From positions 1 through 8,050 of the forward strand of contig JAKABE010000130.1 of assembly GCA_021801945.1 (NCBI GenBank): a stretch of DNA of 8,050 nt. Direction: 5' to 3'. The stretch is from Acidobacteriota bacterium (lineage in GTDB: Bacteria > Acidobacteriota > Terriglobia > Terriglobales > Acidobacteriaceae). The translations under genes and the position numbers were made by a program. A model generated the notes under the pieces. That model saw only the letters and a list, made by a program, of their open reading frames with translations. It had not been told where the DNA came from and did no database searches. This document shows positions 7,580 through 8,050 of the stretch, one piece after another (position 1 is the stretch's first letter; the number at the start of each line of letters is the position of its first letter).

Positions 7580-7753
7580 TGTATATCGCAATCGGAGCAG
7601 GAAGCTCCGTTGCGCGAAGCGACCAACAGAAGCAAGACAGCGGCAAGATCGGTTCCCGAGTTTCCGTGCCCGATTGAGGGTTGAGCCCGTTGACAACCCC
7701 CGCAGTGGGCCCTCCTGGGAGAGCAACTCCAGAACTGCTGTAGCCGCCGGAGG
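7580..7753 (+). promoter_or_regulatory. Structured leader (or small RNA) before the last gene
   Basis: The stretch 7420-7760 has no convincing gene. Its second half can form a series of hairpins: CGGAGC/GCTCCG (7593-7598 / 7604-7609, loop AGGAA), GATCGG/CCGATT (7647-7652 / 7670-7675), GGGTTG/CAACCC (7678-7683 / 7694-7699), and GCAGT/ACTGC (7702-7706 / 7734-7738) enclosing CTG-GAG/CTC-CAG. It ends at the ribosome binding site GGAGG (7749-7753). I recognise no known riboswitch or RNA family; GC-rich DNA forms hairpins easily, so this is only suggestive. Confidence 0.35.
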
Positions 7754-7760
7754 CAATGGG

Positions 7761-8050
7761 ATGGATGACGAAGTTAAGATGTATGCGATGAGTAACGGCA
7801 ACCCGACAGATGAGCCCGAGGAGTTTGACCCCGATCAGCTGACAGACTTCGCGGATGAGGAAGATGAGGACGAGGGCATTGGCATACTTACCACCTCGGA
7901 CGACGACGAAGAGGTGCTGGCCAAGGACCTGGTGGTTGCCATTGTGGAGGAGCCCGTAGTACAGCCGGCGGCGCAGAAGCCCGCCAAGAAGAAGCCGGCC
8001 GCGAAAAAGGCGGTGAAGGTTCCGGCAAAGAAGGCTGCGGCCAAGAAGGC
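7761..8050 (+). CDS. Protein with acidic N-terminus and lysine/alanine-rich tract, N-terminal part (cut by window edge)
   Basis: From the ATG at 7761 the frame is open for 96 codons to the window end. GGAGG lies 7 bases upstream, an ideal ribosome binding site. Residues 1-64 carry 25 Asp/Glu and only two Lys, with runs such as DEEDEDEG and DDDEE. From residue 73 the character flips: 11 Lys in 24 residues, no acidic residue, in KPAKKKPAAKK and PAKKAAAKK patterns like histone H1-type tails of bacterial nucleoid proteins. There is no signal peptide or membrane segment. Family unknown. The Lys/Ala tract may bind DNA or RNA, and the acidic part could mask it or bind a basic partner. The rest of the protein is missing, so it could equally be the disordered N-terminus of a larger protein, for example a sigma factor or other nucleic-acid enzyme with such a tail. 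Confidence 0.75.
   Translation, partial: MDDEVKMYAMSNGNPTDEPEEFDPDQLTDFADEEDEDEGIGILTTSDDDEEVLAKDLVVAIVEEPVVQPAAQKPAKKKPAAKKAVKVPAKKAAAKK

Noticed and set aside
7579..7677. A 32-codon ORF starting at the predicted transcription start of the last leader
   Set aside because: No ribosome binding site, no recognisable peptide, and it overlaps hairpins; it could only be translated as a leaderless message. Kept as a remote possibility only.
7690..7718. Perfect -35 hexamer TTGACA at 7690-7695 as promoter of the last gene
   Set aside because: No -10-like sequence is present 15-19 bases downstream (the region reads cctcctgggag), and the hexamer lies within an inverted repeat.

Overview
The window is GC-rich bacterial DNA that most resembles Acidobacteriota. 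This is an inference from three things: several stand-alone OmpH/Skp-type secreted proteins with Pro/Ala-rich tails, the style of the lepA and LysM lytic transglycosylase genes, and the overall composition. No rRNA or other taxonomic marker is present, so the phylum is tentative. The cell must be Gram-negative (diderm), since it has periplasmic OmpH-family proteins and a lipoprotein-type transglycosylase.

Layout, left to right. Positions 1-106 hold the N-terminus of a minus-strand ISAs1-family transposase running off the left edge; the tip of the element may lie near 152. From 214 to 3011 there is a tandem array of three OmpH/Skp-like genes on the plus strand (409-1056, 1461-2135, 2358-3011). 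Each has its own long leader. The first two have good sigma70-type promoters, and copies 1 and 3 are followed by terminator-like hairpins. Copies 2 and 3 are close paralogues whose similarity extends upstream of the start codon; copy 1 is more diverged. Positions 3012-3381 are an unusually AT-rich intergenic stretch with one large inverted repeat. lepA (elongation factor 4) follows on the minus strand at 3382-5190, convergent with the array. A divergent gene at about 5446-7419 encodes a predicted lipoprotein lytic transglycosylase with three LysM modules (MltD-like). After a hairpin terminator candidate and a roughly 180-nt leader with several hairpins, the window ends in the start of a gene (7761-8050, incomplete) for a protein with a very acidic N-terminus followed by a lysine/alanine-rich tract.

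Functionally, the OmpH-like proteins (periplasmic chaperone type) and the transglycosylase (peptidoglycan turnover) both belong to the envelope, while LepA is a housekeeping translation GTPase. The genes do not form one operon. I see no CRISPR array, tRNA, rRNA, defence cassette or convincing new multi-gene system. The items most worth a second look are the three-copy OmpH array with its shared leader, the bipolar-charge protein and its structured leader, and the lack of a Shine-Dalgarno sequence before lepA.
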